The position numbers were made by a program, and so were the translations under genes. Positions 53,446 through 62,824 of a stretch of DNA of 64,000 nt are shown here, piece after piece. Source of the stretch: Comamonadaceae bacterium (GTDB lineage: Bacteria; Pseudomonadota; Gammaproteobacteria; Burkholderiales; Burkholderiaceae_C). Positions within the stretch are counted from its first letter, which is position 1. Each line of letters begins with the position of its first letter. Location: the NCBI GenBank assembly GCA_009996515.1, contig JAACZV010000004.1, positions 1 to 64,000 on the forward strand, in the 5' to 3' direction. The notes under the pieces were generated by a model that was not told where the DNA came from, did not search any database, and was given only the letters and a program-made list of their open reading frames with translations.

Positions 53446-55229
53446 TCGTCCGCTCCCAGGTAGGCCGCGCGCACGGCCGGGCTGGCCTGCACCTCGGCGG
53501 GCGTGCCTTCCATCAGGTGGCGGCCGAATTCCATGACGACGATGCGGTCGGTCAGCTTCATGACGAAATCCATGTCGTGCTCGACGAGCAGCAGCGACAG
53601 GCCCTCGGCCTTGAGCTGCTTCAGCACCTCGGCGAGCGCTTCCTTTTCCTTGTGGCGCAGGCCGGCGGCGGGTTCGTCCAGCAGCAGCAGCGAGGGGTCG
53701 CTGGCCAGCGCGCGGGCGATCTCGACCAGGCGCTGCGGGCCCAGCGCCAGGTTGCCGGCCAGCTCATGCGCCTGCTCGGCCAGGCCGATGCGGCGCAGCT
53801 GGCGCAGCGCCTCGGCGCGGGCTTGGGCCTCCTCGCCGCGGTCCAGGCCCAGCATGGCGGCGGCGGTGCCGCTGCGGGTGCGCAGATAGCAGCCCAGCGC
53901 GACGTTCTCCAGCACCGTCATGTCGGGCACCAGCTTCACATGCTGGAAGGTGCGGCTCAGGCCGGCGCGCGCGATGTCGCGACTGCCGCGGCCGTCCACG
54001 CGCTGGCCCAGCAGCTCGACCTGGCCGCTGGTCAGCGGCAGCACGCCGGAGACCAGGTTGAAGGTGGTGCTCTTGCCGGCGCCGTTGGGGCCGATCAGAC
54101 CGACGATGTCGCCCGCCTTGATCGAGAAGCTGATGTCGTTGACGGCCACCAGGCCGCCGAACTGCTTGCGGATGGCGCGCACGTCCAGCAGCGCCGCGCC
54201 GCGCTCGGGATGGCTGCGCGAGCCCAGGCGCGCGGCGCCCTCGTCGACCGGGCGCGCGGCGCGCGCCGGCAGCCAGCGCGAGATGACGCGCGAAATCAGC
54301 GGCCACAAGCCGTCCGGCGCGAAGCGCAGCACCAGCACCAGCACGACGCCGAACACGATGATTTCGTAGTTGCCCGAGCCGCCGAAGATCATGGGCAGCC
54401 AGACCTTGAGCTGGTCCTCGGCCAGCTTCACCAGCGCCGCGCCGGTGAAGGCACCGCCCACCGTGCCGATGCCCCCCAGCACGGCCATGAACAGGTACTC
54501 GATGCCGAACTTGATGCCGAACGGCGACGGGTTCACGCTGCGCTGCATGTGGGCGTACAGCCAGCCCGACACCGAGGCCAGCAGCGCCGCGACGACGAAC
54601 ATCACCAGCTTGTAGCGGAAGGTGGAGGCGCCCATGGCCTCGGGCATGGTGGCGCCGCCGCCGCGATTGGTGTTGAGCGCGCGCATGATGCGGCCCGGCC
54701 GCGAGTCCAGCAGCCGCGTGATGCCGACGGCGGCCAGCAGCGCCGCCAGCCAGATCAGCAGGTAGATGCGGCGCTCGCTCTGGAAGCTGAAGTCGCCCAG
54801 CGTGATGGCCGGCAGGCCCAGCAGGCCGTCGTACTTGCCCAGGGCCTCCAGGTTGCCGACCAGGTAGTACAGCGCCAGGCACCAGCAGATGGTGGCCAGC
54901 GGCAGGTAGTGGCCCGACATGCGCAGCGTCAGCAGGCCGATGGCCAGCGCCAGCACCAGCGTGAGGGCCAGCCCGGCGACCAGGCCCAGCCAGGGCGACA
55001 GGTGCATCACCGTGCAGATGTAGCCGGTGGCGTAGGCGCCGACGCCGGCGAACGCCGCCTGGCCGAAGGACGTCAGGCCGCCCACGCCGGTCAGCAGCAC
55101 CAGCCCCAGCACGACCAGCGAGAACAGGCCGATGTAGTTGAGCTGCGTGATCCAGAAGTCCGGCACCGGCGCGAAGGGCAGGACCAGCAGCACGACCGCC
55201 GCGGCAATCGACAGATGGGTGCGGTTCAT
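53442..55229 (-). CDS. livMG: Fused LivM-type permease and LivG-type ATPase
   Basis: A 595-residue protein combining a membrane permease (residues about 1-325, nine or more helices, with the LivM segment GVGGLTSFGQAAFAGVGAYA and the LivM loop GGIGTVGGAFTGAALV) and a LivG-type ATPase (about 345-595; GPNGAGKSTTFNLVSG, LALGPQRLVEIARAL, LLLDEPAAGLRHKE, LLVEHDMDFV). A Gly/Arg-rich hinge separates the halves. LivM and LivG are separate polypeptides in E. coli; fusions occur in some Burkholderiales. It lies between livF and livH, with the livH gene ending one base upstream. Confidence 0.93.
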   Translation of the reverse strand: MNRTHLSIAAAVVLLVLPFAPVPDFWITQLNYIGLFSLVVLGLVLLTGVGGLTSFGQAAFAGVGAYATGYICTVMHLSPWLGLVAGLALTLVLALAIGLLTLRMSGHYLPLATICWCLALYYLVGNLEALGKYDGLLGLPAITLGDFSFQSERRIYLLIWLAALLAAVGITRLLDSRPGRIMRALNTNRGGGATMPEAMGASTFRYKLVMFVVAALLASVSGWLYAHMQRSVNPSPFGIKFGIEYLFMAVLGGIGTVGGAFTGAALVKLAEDQLKVWLPMIFGGSGNYEIIVFGVVLVLVLRFAPDGLWPLISRVISRWLPARAARPVDEGAARLGSRSHPERGAALLDVRAIRKQFGGLVAVNDISFSIKAGDIVGLIGPNGAGKSTTFNLVSGVLPLTSGQVELLGQRVDGRGSRDIARAGLSRTFQHVKLVPDMTVLENVALGCYLRTRSGTAAAMLGLDRGEEAQARAEALRQLRRIGLAEQAHELAGNLALGPQRLVEIARALASDPSLLLLDEPAAGLRHKEKEALAEVLKQLKAEGLSLLLVEHDMDFVMKLTDRIVVMEFGRHLMEGTPAEVQASPAVRAAYLGADE

Positions 55230-55230
55230 G

Positions 55231-56268
55231 TCAGTGCTCCTCGTGGTGCGGGTCCACGAAGGACCGCCACAGCAACACGGGGAGGATGACCGTGAACACG
55301 ATGACCTCCTTGAACGCGCTGGCGTAGAACGAGCCGAAGCTCTCGATCAGGCCCACGCCGATGGCGCCGCCCAGCGCCATCGGGAAGCTGGCCAGGCCGC
55401 CGAACACGGCGGCGACGAAGCCCTTCAGGCCGATCAGGAAGCCGGTGTCGTAGTAGATGGTCGTGGACGGCGAGATCAGCAGGCCCGACAGCGCGCCGAT
55501 GAAGGCCGCCATCGTGAAGCTCAGCGAGCCGGCCGCGTCGCCCGAGATGCCCATCAGCCGTGCGCCGGTGCGGTTGACGGAGGTGGCGCGCAGCGCCTTG
55601 CCGGTCAGCGTGCGCTCGAAGAACAGCGCCATCACGGCCAGCAGCGCGATCGAGGCGCCGAAGATGATCAGCGTCTGGCCGGTCAGGCTCAGCGGCCCGA
55701 CATCGAAGCGCGCATCCCAGAAGGCCGGCGTGCGGTAGCCCTCGGCGCCGAAGAACACCAGGCCGATGCCGGTCAGCGCGAAATGCACGCCCACCGACAC
55801 GATGAGCAGCGTCAGCACGCTGGCGCTGGACAGCGCGCGGTAGGCCAGCCGGTACAGCAGCGGGCCCATGGCCGTGACGATGGCCAGCGTCAGCAGCACC
55901 TGCAGCCACAGCGCCGGCTGCTGCGGCACCAGCGGCGGCACGGCGACGGCCAGCACGACGGGGAAGCCCAGCGTGCGCAGCAGGCCCAGCGCCAGGCGGG
56001 CCGGAGGCCGGCGCTCGCGCAGGCCCTGCACCAGGTCCAGCAACGCGGCCGCCACGGCCATCAGCAGCAGCAGCCACACGGTCCCCGGCACCTTGCCCAG
56101 CTGCAGCGAGGCCAGCGTGAGCGCGCCGAAGGCGACGAACTCGCCCTGCGGGATGAAGATGATGCGAGTGACCGAGAACACCAGCACCAGGGCCAGCGCG
56201 ACAAGGGCGTAAATGGCCCCGTTGGTCAGGCCGTCTAGGCCCAGGATGGCGGCAATCGAGAAGTCCAT
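55231..56268 (-). CDS. livH: Branched-chain amino acid-type ABC permease LivH
   Basis: A 345-residue membrane protein of about eight helices. Segments [40 protein letters not shown] and [20 protein letters not shown] are typical of LivH. ATG 56268 ([10 protein letters not shown]) is preferred; additional upstream in-frame codons are non-hydrophobic. No livK/livJ binding protein gene is found next to this cluster, so the cognate binding protein must be encoded elsewhere. The operon probably starts at this gene. Confidence 0.94.
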   Translation of the reverse strand: MDFSIAAILGLDGLTNGAIYALVALALVLVFSVTRIIFIPQGEFVAFGALTLASLQLGKVPGTVWLLLLMAVAAALLDLVQGLRERRPPARLALGLLRTLGFPVVLAVAVPPLVPQQPALWLQVLLTLAIVTAMGPLLYRLAYRALSSASVLTLLIVSVGVHFALTGIGLVFFGAEGYRTPAFWDARFDVGPLSLTGQTLIIFGASIALLAVMALFFERTLTGKALRATSVNRTGARLMGISGDAAGSLSFTMAAFIGALSGLLISPSTTIYYDTGFLIGLKGFVAAVFGGLASFPMALGGAIGVGLIESFGSFYASAFKEVIVFTVILPVLLWRSFVDPHHEEH

Positions 56269-56417
56269 GGCGACAGAAATAAAGGCCTGTCGATGGTAAG
56301 TGCGATTTGTCGACCGCACGGTCGGGAATTATCCCAGGGCGGCGCCGGCCCTGGTCCTACAGGCGCGAGCGGGTCGGTCCCACGTCCGCGGCAGCGGGCC
56401 GGCCCCAGCATGACGAC

Positions 56418-58367
56418 ATGAAAGTCGCCGCCAAAGCCGTCGGCGCCGCCCTGCTGGCCTGCGCCGCCGCCGTGGCCGCCCTGGAATGGGCTGGCTGGCC
56501 CGGCCTCGCGCCCTGGCTGGCCGTGCGGGCCGGGCGCGGGCTGGAGATGGACGGCGGCGCGCGCCTGCATCTGCTGCTGGCTCCCCGCCTCGAGGCCGCG
56601 CGGCTGCGCGTCACCGGCAGCCAGGGCGAGCCGCTGGCCGATGCCCAGGGCCTGCGGCTGCACTGGCAGTGGCGCGACCTCTGGGCCTGGCGCGGCGGCG
56701 CGCCGCTGCGGCTGAGGCGGGTGCAGGCCGACGCGCTGCAGCTGAACTGGCAGCGCGACGCCAACGGCCGCACCGCCTGGCCCGTGCAACCCAGCGGCCA
56801 GCGCCAGGAGCCGGCCGCGCTGCCGCGCATCGACCATCTCGTCATCCACCATGGCACGGCCCATCTGGACGATGCGCCGCTGCTGCTGGCAGGCGACGCC
56901 CGCTTCGCCACCCAGGCCGACGGCCGCTGGACAGCCGAGCTGCAGGGCCGGCTGCGCGGCCAGCAGCTGGCCCTCAAGGCCGAGGCCGGCGCCGGGCTGG
57001 CCCTGCTGGCACCCGCCGAGGCCGGCCTGCCGCCGGTGCGGCTGAGCGCCGAGCTGACCCAGCGCAACGGCCGCCTGAGCTTCGACGGCAGCGCCGCCTC
57101 GCTGCTGGACGCCCGCGCGCTGGACGGCCAGTTGCAGGTGCATGGCCACTCGCTGGCCGACCTCGGCCGCCCCTTCGGCATCACGCTGCCCAACACGCCG
57201 CCGCTGGCACTGAGCGGGCGGCTGCAGCATGCCGCGGGCGTCTGGCAGCTGGGCGGCGCCCGGGCGCGCGTGGGCCGCAGCCAGCTGGGCGGGGACTTCG
57301 CCTTCGACACCCGCCCCAACCCGGCGCGGCGCCCGCTGCTCAGCGGCCTGCTGCGCGGCGGCCCGCTGCGCCTGGCCGACCTGGGCCCGGCCTTCGGCAC
57401 GGACACGCCGCCCAGCCGCCCGGGGCGCGTGCTGCCCGACCGGCCCTGGGACCTGCCCTCGCTGCGCATGATGGACGCCCGCGTGGCCGTGGCCCTGAGC
57501 CAGCTGGACCTGGGCAGCGCCCGCCTGGCGCCGCTGGCGCCCGTCAACGCCAGCCTGGTGCTGGAGGACGGCGTGCTGAGCCTGCAGGGCTTCAATGCCG
57601 GCATCGCGGGCGGCGAGGCCGCGGGCTCGGCGCGTCTGGACACCCGCCCCAGCCCGCCGCGGTGGCGGGTGACCCTGGACGTGCGTGGCATGGCCGTGGA
57701 GCAATGGCTCAGGTTCCAGCCCGCCGGCCTGGCCCGGGATCCGCTGACCGGCCGGCTGCGCGCCGACCTGGACGTGCAAGGCCAGGGCCGCAGCCCCGCG
57801 GAGCTGCTGGGCAGCCTGGACGGCCCGCTGCGCCTGCGGCTGGACCGGGGCAGCGTCTCCCATCTGCTGACCGAGGCCGCCGGCCTGGACCTGGCCCAGG
57901 GCCTGGGCGTGCTGCTGCGCGGCGACCACCGGCTGGCGCTGAACTGCGCGCGCCTGGACGGCCGCTTCAAGGCCGGCGTGCTGCGGCCGCGCTCGGCCGT
58001 CATCGACAACCGCGACAGCCGCATCGACATCGACGGTCGCATCGACCTGGCCGACGAGACGCTGGACCTGCGCGTGGTGGCCCGGCCCAAGGACTTCTCG
58101 CCGCTGACGCTGCGCGCGCCGCTGCGCGTGCAGGGCAGGCTGGCCGAGCCGCGCGTGGCCCTGGAAGGCCGGGCGCTGGGCGGCAAGGCCCTGGCCGCCA
58201 TCGCGCTGGGTGCGCTGACGCCGCCGGCCGCGCTGCTGGCCTTCGTCGACCCCGGCGAGACGCTGCCGCCCGTCCGCTGCGACGGCGCCGCGGCAGCGGC
58301 CGCATCGGCGGCCTCCTACCCGGCCGCGCGGCAGCAGCCGGCAAGCCGGCCGCGGGCCTCGTCCTAG
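56418..58367 (+). CDS. AsmA-family protein
   Basis: A 649-residue protein with an N-terminal anchor helix (MKVAAKAVGAALLACAAAVA) and a long beta-rich body of repeated AsmA/DUF748-type strands, including LDGQLQVHGHSLADLGRPFG, LRADLDVQGQGRSPAELLGS and the C-terminal IDIDGRIDLADETLDLRVVA, which closes typical AsmA_2 domains. AsmA-like proteins bridge the envelope and help lipid transport to the outer membrane. The protein is Arg-rich and GC-extreme but normal for this genome. It is divergent from livH. Confidence 0.8.
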   Translation: MKVAAKAVGAALLACAAAVAALEWAGWPGLAPWLAVRAGRGLEMDGGARLHLLLAPRLEAARLRVTGSQGEPLADAQGLRLHWQWRDLWAWRGGAPLRLRRVQADALQLNWQRDANGRTAWPVQPSGQRQEPAALPRIDHLVIHHGTAHLDDAPLLLAGDARFATQADGRWTAELQGRLRGQQLALKAEAGAGLALLAPAEAGLPPVRLSAELTQRNGRLSFDGSAASLLDARALDGQLQVHGHSLADLGRPFGITLPNTPPLALSGRLQHAAGVWQLGGARARVGRSQLGGDFAFDTRPNPARRPLLSGLLRGGPLRLADLGPAFGTDTPPSRPGRVLPDRPWDLPSLRMMDARVAVALSQLDLGSARLAPLAPVNASLVLEDGVLSLQGFNAGIAGGEAAGSARLDTRPSPPRWRVTLDVRGMAVEQWLRFQPAGLARDPLTGRLRADLDVQGQGRSPAELLGSLDGPLRLRLDRGSVSHLLTEAAGLDLAQGLGVLLRGDHRLALNCARLDGRFKAGVLRPRSAVIDNRDSRIDIDGRIDLADETLDLRVVARPKDFSPLTLRAPLRVQGRLAEPRVALEGRALGGKALAAIALGALTPPAALLAFVDPGETLPPVRCDGAAAAAASAASYPAARQQPASRPRASS

Positions 58368-58439
58368 ATTGGGACTGACGGCAACGGGCCGCATGCCGTC
58401 CCCTGTACAGGCCCGGGCCGCCGGCCCAAGGAGAACCCC

Positions 58440-58601
58440 ATGCTGCGTTACGCCATCATCTTCTTCGTCATCGCCCTGGTGGCCGCCCTGTTCGGCTTCG
58501 GCGGCATCGCCGCCAGCGCGGCGGGCATCGCCCAGCTGCTGTTCTACGGCTTCGTCATCCTGGCCGTCGTCAGCCTCGTCGTGGGCCTGATGCGCCGATA
58601 G
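58440..58601 (+). CDS. DUF1328 small membrane protein (YtjA-like), 53 aa
   Basis: A 53-residue two-helix membrane peptide starting [20 protein letters not shown] and ending VGLMRR. It matches the DUF1328/YtjA family: one helix of small and aromatic residues, a central [12 protein letters not shown] turn, and a second helix. AAGGAGAA lies six bases before ATG 58440. Small proteins of this family are often induced by osmotic or general stress. It is too short to appear in size-filtered gene calls. Confidence 0.9.
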   Translation: MLRYAIIFFVIALVAALFGFGGIAASAAGIAQLLFYGFVILAVVSLVVGLMRR

Positions 58602-58610
58602 CGCAAGCCG

Positions 58611-58635
58611 CCGCGGGCCCGTGAGGGGCCCGCGG
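58611..58635. terminator. Bidirectional GC-rich terminator hairpin
   Basis: CCGCGGGCCC GTGAG GGGCCCGCGG is a perfect 10-bp stem between the convergent DUF1328 gene and the gene at 58656. There is no long T-run. Its location and symmetry suit a two-way terminator. Confidence 0.6.
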
Positions 58636-58655
58636 CGCTCGCCTTCGTTGCGGCT

Positions 58656-59129
58656 TCAGCGACCGCGGTGCGGCTGCTCATGGACCGCGTCGAGGAACTC
58701 GTGCAGCGTCGCCCCGCAAGGCCCCTGCGGGCACAGGAACAAGCCCTCGACCTCGGCAGGCACATCGGCCGGGAAGCCCAGCGTGCGCAGCGAGTGCATC
58801 GCATCGCCGCACAGCAGCACGGTGCGGCCGCAGCGCCAGGCCATCTTCAGCAAGGCCTGCAGCTTGGCGCAGCCGGTGGGCGCGGCCCAGGCGTCGGCGT
58901 TCAGCACGACGAGGCCGTCCGCCCAGTCGGCCGCCACCGGCGGCTCGCCGAACTCGTCGTCCAGGCGCCAGTCCAGCCGGTGCACATGGTGGTCGGCGGC
59001 CAGCGCCGCCAGCTCTGCCTCGGCGCGCTGCAGCACCTCGGCCGTGCCGACGACGCAGATCAGGATCTCGGCCTGCGGCCCGCGGATGCCGGGCTGCAGT
59101 TCGGGCAGACAGTCGGTCGCGGTCGTCAT
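58656..59129 (-). CDS. Hypothetical protein, 157 aa
   Basis: An unrecognised soluble protein of 157 residues. It shows alternating strands and helices (EILICVVGTAEVLQRAEAEL, WADGLVVLNADAWAAPTG, RTVLLCGDAMHSLRTLGFPA), reminiscent of a Rossmann or toxin-domain-like alpha/beta fold, but no motif is certain. The Cys residues in LFLCPQGPCGATLHEFLDA could bind a metal. ATG 59129 is chosen because upstream sequence is Arg/Pro-rich and unlike a gene. It is divergent from the MFS transporter. Confidence 0.6.
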   Translation of the reverse strand: MTTATDCLPELQPGIRGPQAEILICVVGTAEVLQRAEAELAALAADHHVHRLDWRLDDEFGEPPVAADWADGLVVLNADAWAAPTGCAKLQALLKMAWRCGRTVLLCGDAMHSLRTLGFPADVPAEVEGLFLCPQGPCGATLHEFLDAVHEQPHRGR

Positions 59130-59283
59130 GGCGCAGCTCCGCAGTCGAGGATGACGGCAGTCTGGCGCCACGCCGGGGCGGCGCGCGTGAGCCGGCGGCG
59201 CAAGGCCGCGTAGGACGGCATCCCGCGCCGGCCTGCAGGCTGCTGCCAAGGCCGGGCGGGCCGTTGGCGCACACTCCCGGCCC

Positions 59284-60498
59284 ATGTCTGCCGCCGCGCT
59301 TCCCGCCCCCGCCTTCTCACCCTACCAACGGTTCGCGACCGGGCTGCTGACGCTGCTGCAGTTCGCCGTCATCCTGGACTTCATGATCATGTCGCCGCTG
59401 GGCGCGATGATCATGCCGGCCATGGCCATGACGGCCCGGCAGTTCGGCCTGGTCGTGTCGGCCTATGCCTTCAGCGCCGGCCTCTCGGGCATCCTGACGG
59501 CCGGCTTCGCCGACCGCTTCGACCGCAAGAAGCTGCTGCTGTTCTTCTATGGCGGCTTCCTGCTGGGCACGCTGTGGTGCGGCCTGGCGAGCAGCTTCGA
59601 ATCGCTGCTGCTGGCGCGCATCGTCACGGGGCTGTTCGGCGGCGTCATCGGCTCCATCGTCCTGGCCATCGCGGCGGACCTGTTCGAGCCCGCGCTGCGC
59701 GGCCGCGTCATGGGGCTGCTGCAGGGCGGCTTCGCGGCCAGCCAGGTGCTGGGCCTGCCGTTCGGCCTGTACCTCGCCACGCACTGGGACTGGCATGCCC
59801 CCTTCCTGGCGCTGGCGGCCTTCGGCGGTGTCGGCGGCCTGCTGATCGCCTGGCGCATGCAGCCGGTGGACGCCCATCTGAAACTGCAGACCGACCGCGG
59901 CGCCTTCGCCCACCTGTGGCACACGGTGGCCCAGCGCCGGCATCTGCATGCCTTCCTGATCACGGCGCTGCTGACGACGGGCGGCTTCATGATCATGCCC
60001 TTCGCCAGCGCCTTCTCGGTGCACAACGTCGGCATTGCGCTGGAGCAGCTGCCGGTCGTCTACCTCGTCACCGGCATCAGCACGCTGTTCGTCGCGCCGC
60101 TGGTGGGGCGGCTGACCGACCGCCTCGGGCCGCTGCCGGTGTTCTATGCGGGCAGCGCCATCACCGTGAGCATGGTGGCCCTCTACACGCGGCTGGGGCC
60201 GTCGTCGCTGCTGACGCTGATCGCCATCAACGTGGTCATGTTCGCCGGCATCTTCTCGCGCATGGTGCCCTGGCAGGTCATGGTGGCCGGCATCCCGGCG
60301 CCCGAGCAGCGCGGCGCCTTCACGGCCATCAACGCCGCGCTGCAGCAGCTGGCCGGCGGGCTGGCGGCGCTGGTGTCGGGCCACATCGTGACGATCGCGG
60401 CCGACGGCCGGCTGGTGCATTTCCCCTGGGTGGGCAACGTGCTGATCGGCACGACGCTGGTGGTCTGCCTGCTGATCCGCCCCCTGGGCAGGCGCTGA
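59284..60498 (+). CDS. MFS transporter (DHA1-like)
   Basis: A 404-residue 12-helix transporter. The first motif-A-like loop reads AGFADRFDRKKLLL, and the second-half counterpart appears as VGRLTDRLGPLPVFY, as expected from internal duplication in the major facilitator superfamily. The chemistry of the substrate cannot be told; DHA1-type drug/H+ antiporters are the nearest family. It is transcribed alone from a short upstream gap. Confidence 0.85.
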   Translation: MSAAALPAPAFSPYQRFATGLLTLLQFAVILDFMIMSPLGAMIMPAMAMTARQFGLVVSAYAFSAGLSGILTAGFADRFDRKKLLLFFYGGFLLGTLWCGLASSFESLLLARIVTGLFGGVIGSIVLAIAADLFEPALRGRVMGLLQGGFAASQVLGLPFGLYLATHWDWHAPFLALAAFGGVGGLLIAWRMQPVDAHLKLQTDRGAFAHLWHTVAQRRHLHAFLITALLTTGGFMIMPFASAFSVHNVGIALEQLPVVYLVTGISTLFVAPLVGRLTDRLGPLPVFYAGSAITVSMVALYTRLGPSSLLTLIAINVVMFAGIFSRMVPWQVMVAGIPAPEQRGAFTAINAALQQLAGGLAALVSGHIVTIAADGRLVHFPWVGNVLIGTTLVVCLLIRPLGRR

Positions 60499-60534
60499 AC
60501 GGCGCGGCCCCGGCAGCGCGCCGCCCGCGCGCGT

Positions 60535-60726
60535 TCAGCCCGGGGTACGGGCCGACCAGAGCGGCTGCCGGGCCAGCTCCGCCGCGGTGGCGTCGTCGGC
60601 CGTCACCAGGTATTCCTGGCTGCTGCGCTCGACGAAATAGGCCGAGCGGAAGCGCTGCAGCAGCCCGCCCAGCGCCCGGCGAGCCTGGGCGGGAGGGCCG
60701 TTGAAGATGAGGGTCAGCGTGGTCAT
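60535..60726 (-). CDS. Small hypothetical protein, 63 aa
   Basis: A 63-residue protein starting MTTLTLIFNGPPAQARRALG, with a helical middle (ARRALGGLLQRFRSAYFVER) and a Trp near the end. It has no membrane segment or signal peptide. ATG 60726 is preferred over longer extensions, which read opposite DNA. I see no homology that allows a function; codon bias suggests a real gene. Confidence 0.5.
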   Translation of the reverse strand: MTTLTLIFNGPPAQARRALGGLLQRFRSAYFVERSSQEYLVTADDATAAELARQPLWSARTPG

Positions 60727-60877
60727 GGTGAAGCCGTGTGCAGGAAGTGGCGGCGCGTTGCCGCCGGTGCTACTTGAACGGCCAGCCTCGATCGCGGTTG
60801 ACGCGGGCCTGACTTTCGGGTGCCTCGGCGGCGCGCAGGCATAGTGCCCGGCAACATCAACAAAAGCCTGCCTGTCG

Positions 60878-61252
60878 ATGAGCGAGCTCGCGCGTGGTTC
60901 CTGTTTCTGTGGTGCCGTATCCGTCACGACGCCGCGGCCCCTGGGCCGCCCGGTCAACTGCCATTGCGGCGAATGCCGACGCCTCAGCGGCGCGGCCTTC
61001 AGCACCTGGCTCACGCTGCCGCTGGCGCAGGCCGTCATCGCCAACCCCGAGGGGCTGAGCCACTTCGGGCCTACCGCCAACCTGCAGCGCGCCTTCTGCA
61101 AGACCTGCGGCTCGCATGTGTTCACGCTGGACGCCCGCCTGCCCGACGCCCTGGGCTGCCCCGCCGGCCTGTTCGAGGGCGAGGCCATGGAGCCGCCGGC
61201 CAAGGACTATTTCCTCGAGGACCGGGCCGCCTGGCATCGCCCGCCGGCCTGA
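60878..61252 (+). CDS. GFA-family (glutathione-dependent formaldehyde-activating-like) protein
   Basis: A 124-residue zinc-binding protein of the GFA/CENP-V fold. Three Cys clusters are visible: GSCFCGAV, NCHCGECRRLSG and CKTCGSH, which are the structural and catalytic zinc ligands of the family. GFA proteins were named after a glutathione-formaldehyde adduct-forming enzyme, but most members are of unknown activity. It starts at ATG 60878 and converges with the DoxX gene. Confidence 0.88.
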   Translation: MSELARGSCFCGAVSVTTPRPLGRPVNCHCGECRRLSGAAFSTWLTLPLAQAVIANPEGLSHFGPTANLQRAFCKTCGSHVFTLDARLPDALGCPAGLFEGEAMEPPAKDYFLEDRAAWHRPPA

Positions 61253-61262
61253 GCCGGCCGGC

Positions 61263-61706
61263 TCAGCGCGAGCCCGAGATGGCGCGGTCCAGCGACAGCC
61301 GGCCCGCGCCGCTGAACAGCAGCGACAGCGCGGCGGCACACAACGCCAGCGCGTACTCGTAGCCGCCCTTGTCGAGGAAGAAGCCCTTGCCGATGTGCAC
61401 GGCGAAGATGGCCACCAGCATCGCGAAGCACAGGGCCGCCGCGGCCGGCCGCACCAGCAGGCCCAGGACCAGCGCCAGGCCGCCGAAGAACTCGGCCGAG
61501 CCCGCCAGCAGCGCCATGAGCACGCCCGGCTGCAGCCCCAGCGACGCGAAGAACTGGCCGGTGCCTTCGAGGCCATAGCCGCCGAACCAGCCGAACAGCT
61601 TCTGCGCGCCGTGGGCGATGAAGATGACGCCGACCGGCAGGCGCAGCGCCAGTGCGGCGATGCCGTCGTCGGTGGCCAGGACACGGTGGATGAGGGCGTT
61701 GTTCAT
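61263..61706 (-). CDS. DoxX-family membrane protein
   Basis: A 147-residue inner-membrane protein of four helices. Landmarks are GVIFIAHGAQKLFGWFGGYG (with the conserved HGxQKLF) and LGLLVRPAAAALCFAMLVAI. DoxX proteins are linked to redox and thiosulfate-quinone oxidoreductase functions in some organisms, with broader roles unclear. ATG 61706 (MNNALIHRVL) gives the usual family start. No partner subunits are near. Confidence 0.88.
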   Translation of the reverse strand: MNNALIHRVLATDDGIAALALRLPVGVIFIAHGAQKLFGWFGGYGLEGTGQFFASLGLQPGVLMALLAGSAEFFGGLALVLGLLVRPAAAALCFAMLVAIFAVHIGKGFFLDKGGYEYALALCAAALSLLFSGAGRLSLDRAISGSR

Positions 61707-61861
61707 GAAAGACCTCCTGGTGTCGGTGGCGCGGGCCGGAGCCATCGCTGCGGCGGCCTATCCACCGCGCCGCCGCGGATAGGCCCTGCTGAATCTAACC
61801 GCAGAAGGATTCGCGAACGCCGTCCGGGTCGAATGGCCATCCCGCCGACGCCGCGGCCGCC

Positions 61862-62824
61862 CTAAGCCACCGCCCCGCGCGTGTTCACGTACAGCGCGTA
61901 GAGCGAATGCGTGCTGGCCATGAACAGGCGGTTGCCCTTGGCGCCGCCGAAGCACAGGTTGGCGCAGCGCTCGGGCAGGTGGATATGGGCCAGCGCCCGG
62001 CCCTGGGCGTTGTAGACGCGCACACCGTCCAGCTGCGCGGGGTCGGCACCGGCGCTGCCGTCGCTGCCGAAGCCGCACCAGAGGTTGCCCTGCTCGTCCA
62101 CCGCCATGCCGTCGAAGGCGCCGGGGCCGCCGGCATCGATCAGCAGGCGCTTGTTGACCAGCGTGGCGCCCTGCACGTCATAGGCCCAGATCAGCCGGTG
62201 CGGCCGGGCGCGGCTCTCGATGACGTAGAGCACGCGGCCATCGGGGCTGAAGGCCAGGCCGTTGGGGCCTTGCAGGTCGTCGAGCTGCAGCGTGAGCCCG
62301 CCCGTCGCACCGTCGATGCGGTAGACGCCCTGGGCCAGCTCGGGTTCGGCCCGCTCGCCCTCGAAGTCGCTGGCGATGCCGAACAGCGGGTCGCTGAACC
62401 ACAGGCTGCCGTCCGGCGCACAGGTGATGTCGTTGGGCGAGTTCAGGCGCTTGCCCTCGAACCGATCGGCCAGCACCGTGATGCGGCCGTCGTACTCGGT
62501 GCGCGTGATGCGCCGCGTCAGGTGCTCGCAGCTGACCAGGCGGCCTTGACGATCGCGCACATGGCCGTTGGCGTTGTTGCTGGGGTTGCGGAACTCGCTG
62601 ACGGCGCCCGTCGTCTCGTCCCAGCGCAGGATGCGGTTGTTGGGAATGTCCGAGACCAGCAGATAGCGGCCGTCGCCGAACCACACCGGCCCCTCGGCCC
62701 AGGCCAGGCCGGTGGCCAGCTGCTCGACGCCGGCGGCGAACAGCCGCAGCGGCAGGAAGGCCTCGTCCAGCACCTCGATGGCGGGGTCGGGCCGGCGCGC
62801 GTTGGGCGTGAAGGCGATCTTCAT
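61862..62824 (-). CDS. SMP-30/gluconolactonase-family lactonase
   Basis: A 320-residue six-bladed propeller hydrolase. The metal ligands of the SMP-30 family are present: Glu in WAEGPVWFG, Asn in LNSPNDITCAPDG and Asp in FDGMAVDEQGNLW, with DLQGPNGLAFSPDGR as a further blade. Because the start ATG 62824 overlaps the stop of the uronate dehydrogenase gene (ATGA), it probably opens the aldarolactone made by that enzyme. No signal peptide is present. Confidence 0.88.
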   Translation of the reverse strand: MKIAFTPNARRPDPAIEVLDEAFLPLRLFAAGVEQLATGLAWAEGPVWFGDGRYLLVSDIPNNRILRWDETTGAVSEFRNPSNNANGHVRDRQGRLVSCEHLTRRITRTEYDGRITVLADRFEGKRLNSPNDITCAPDGSLWFSDPLFGIASDFEGERAEPELAQGVYRIDGATGGLTLQLDDLQGPNGLAFSPDGRVLYVIESRARPHRLIWAYDVQGATLVNKRLLIDAGGPGAFDGMAVDEQGNLWCGFGSDGSAGADPAQLDGVRVYNAQGRALAHIHLPERCANLCFGGAKGNRLFMASTHSLYALYVNTRGAVA

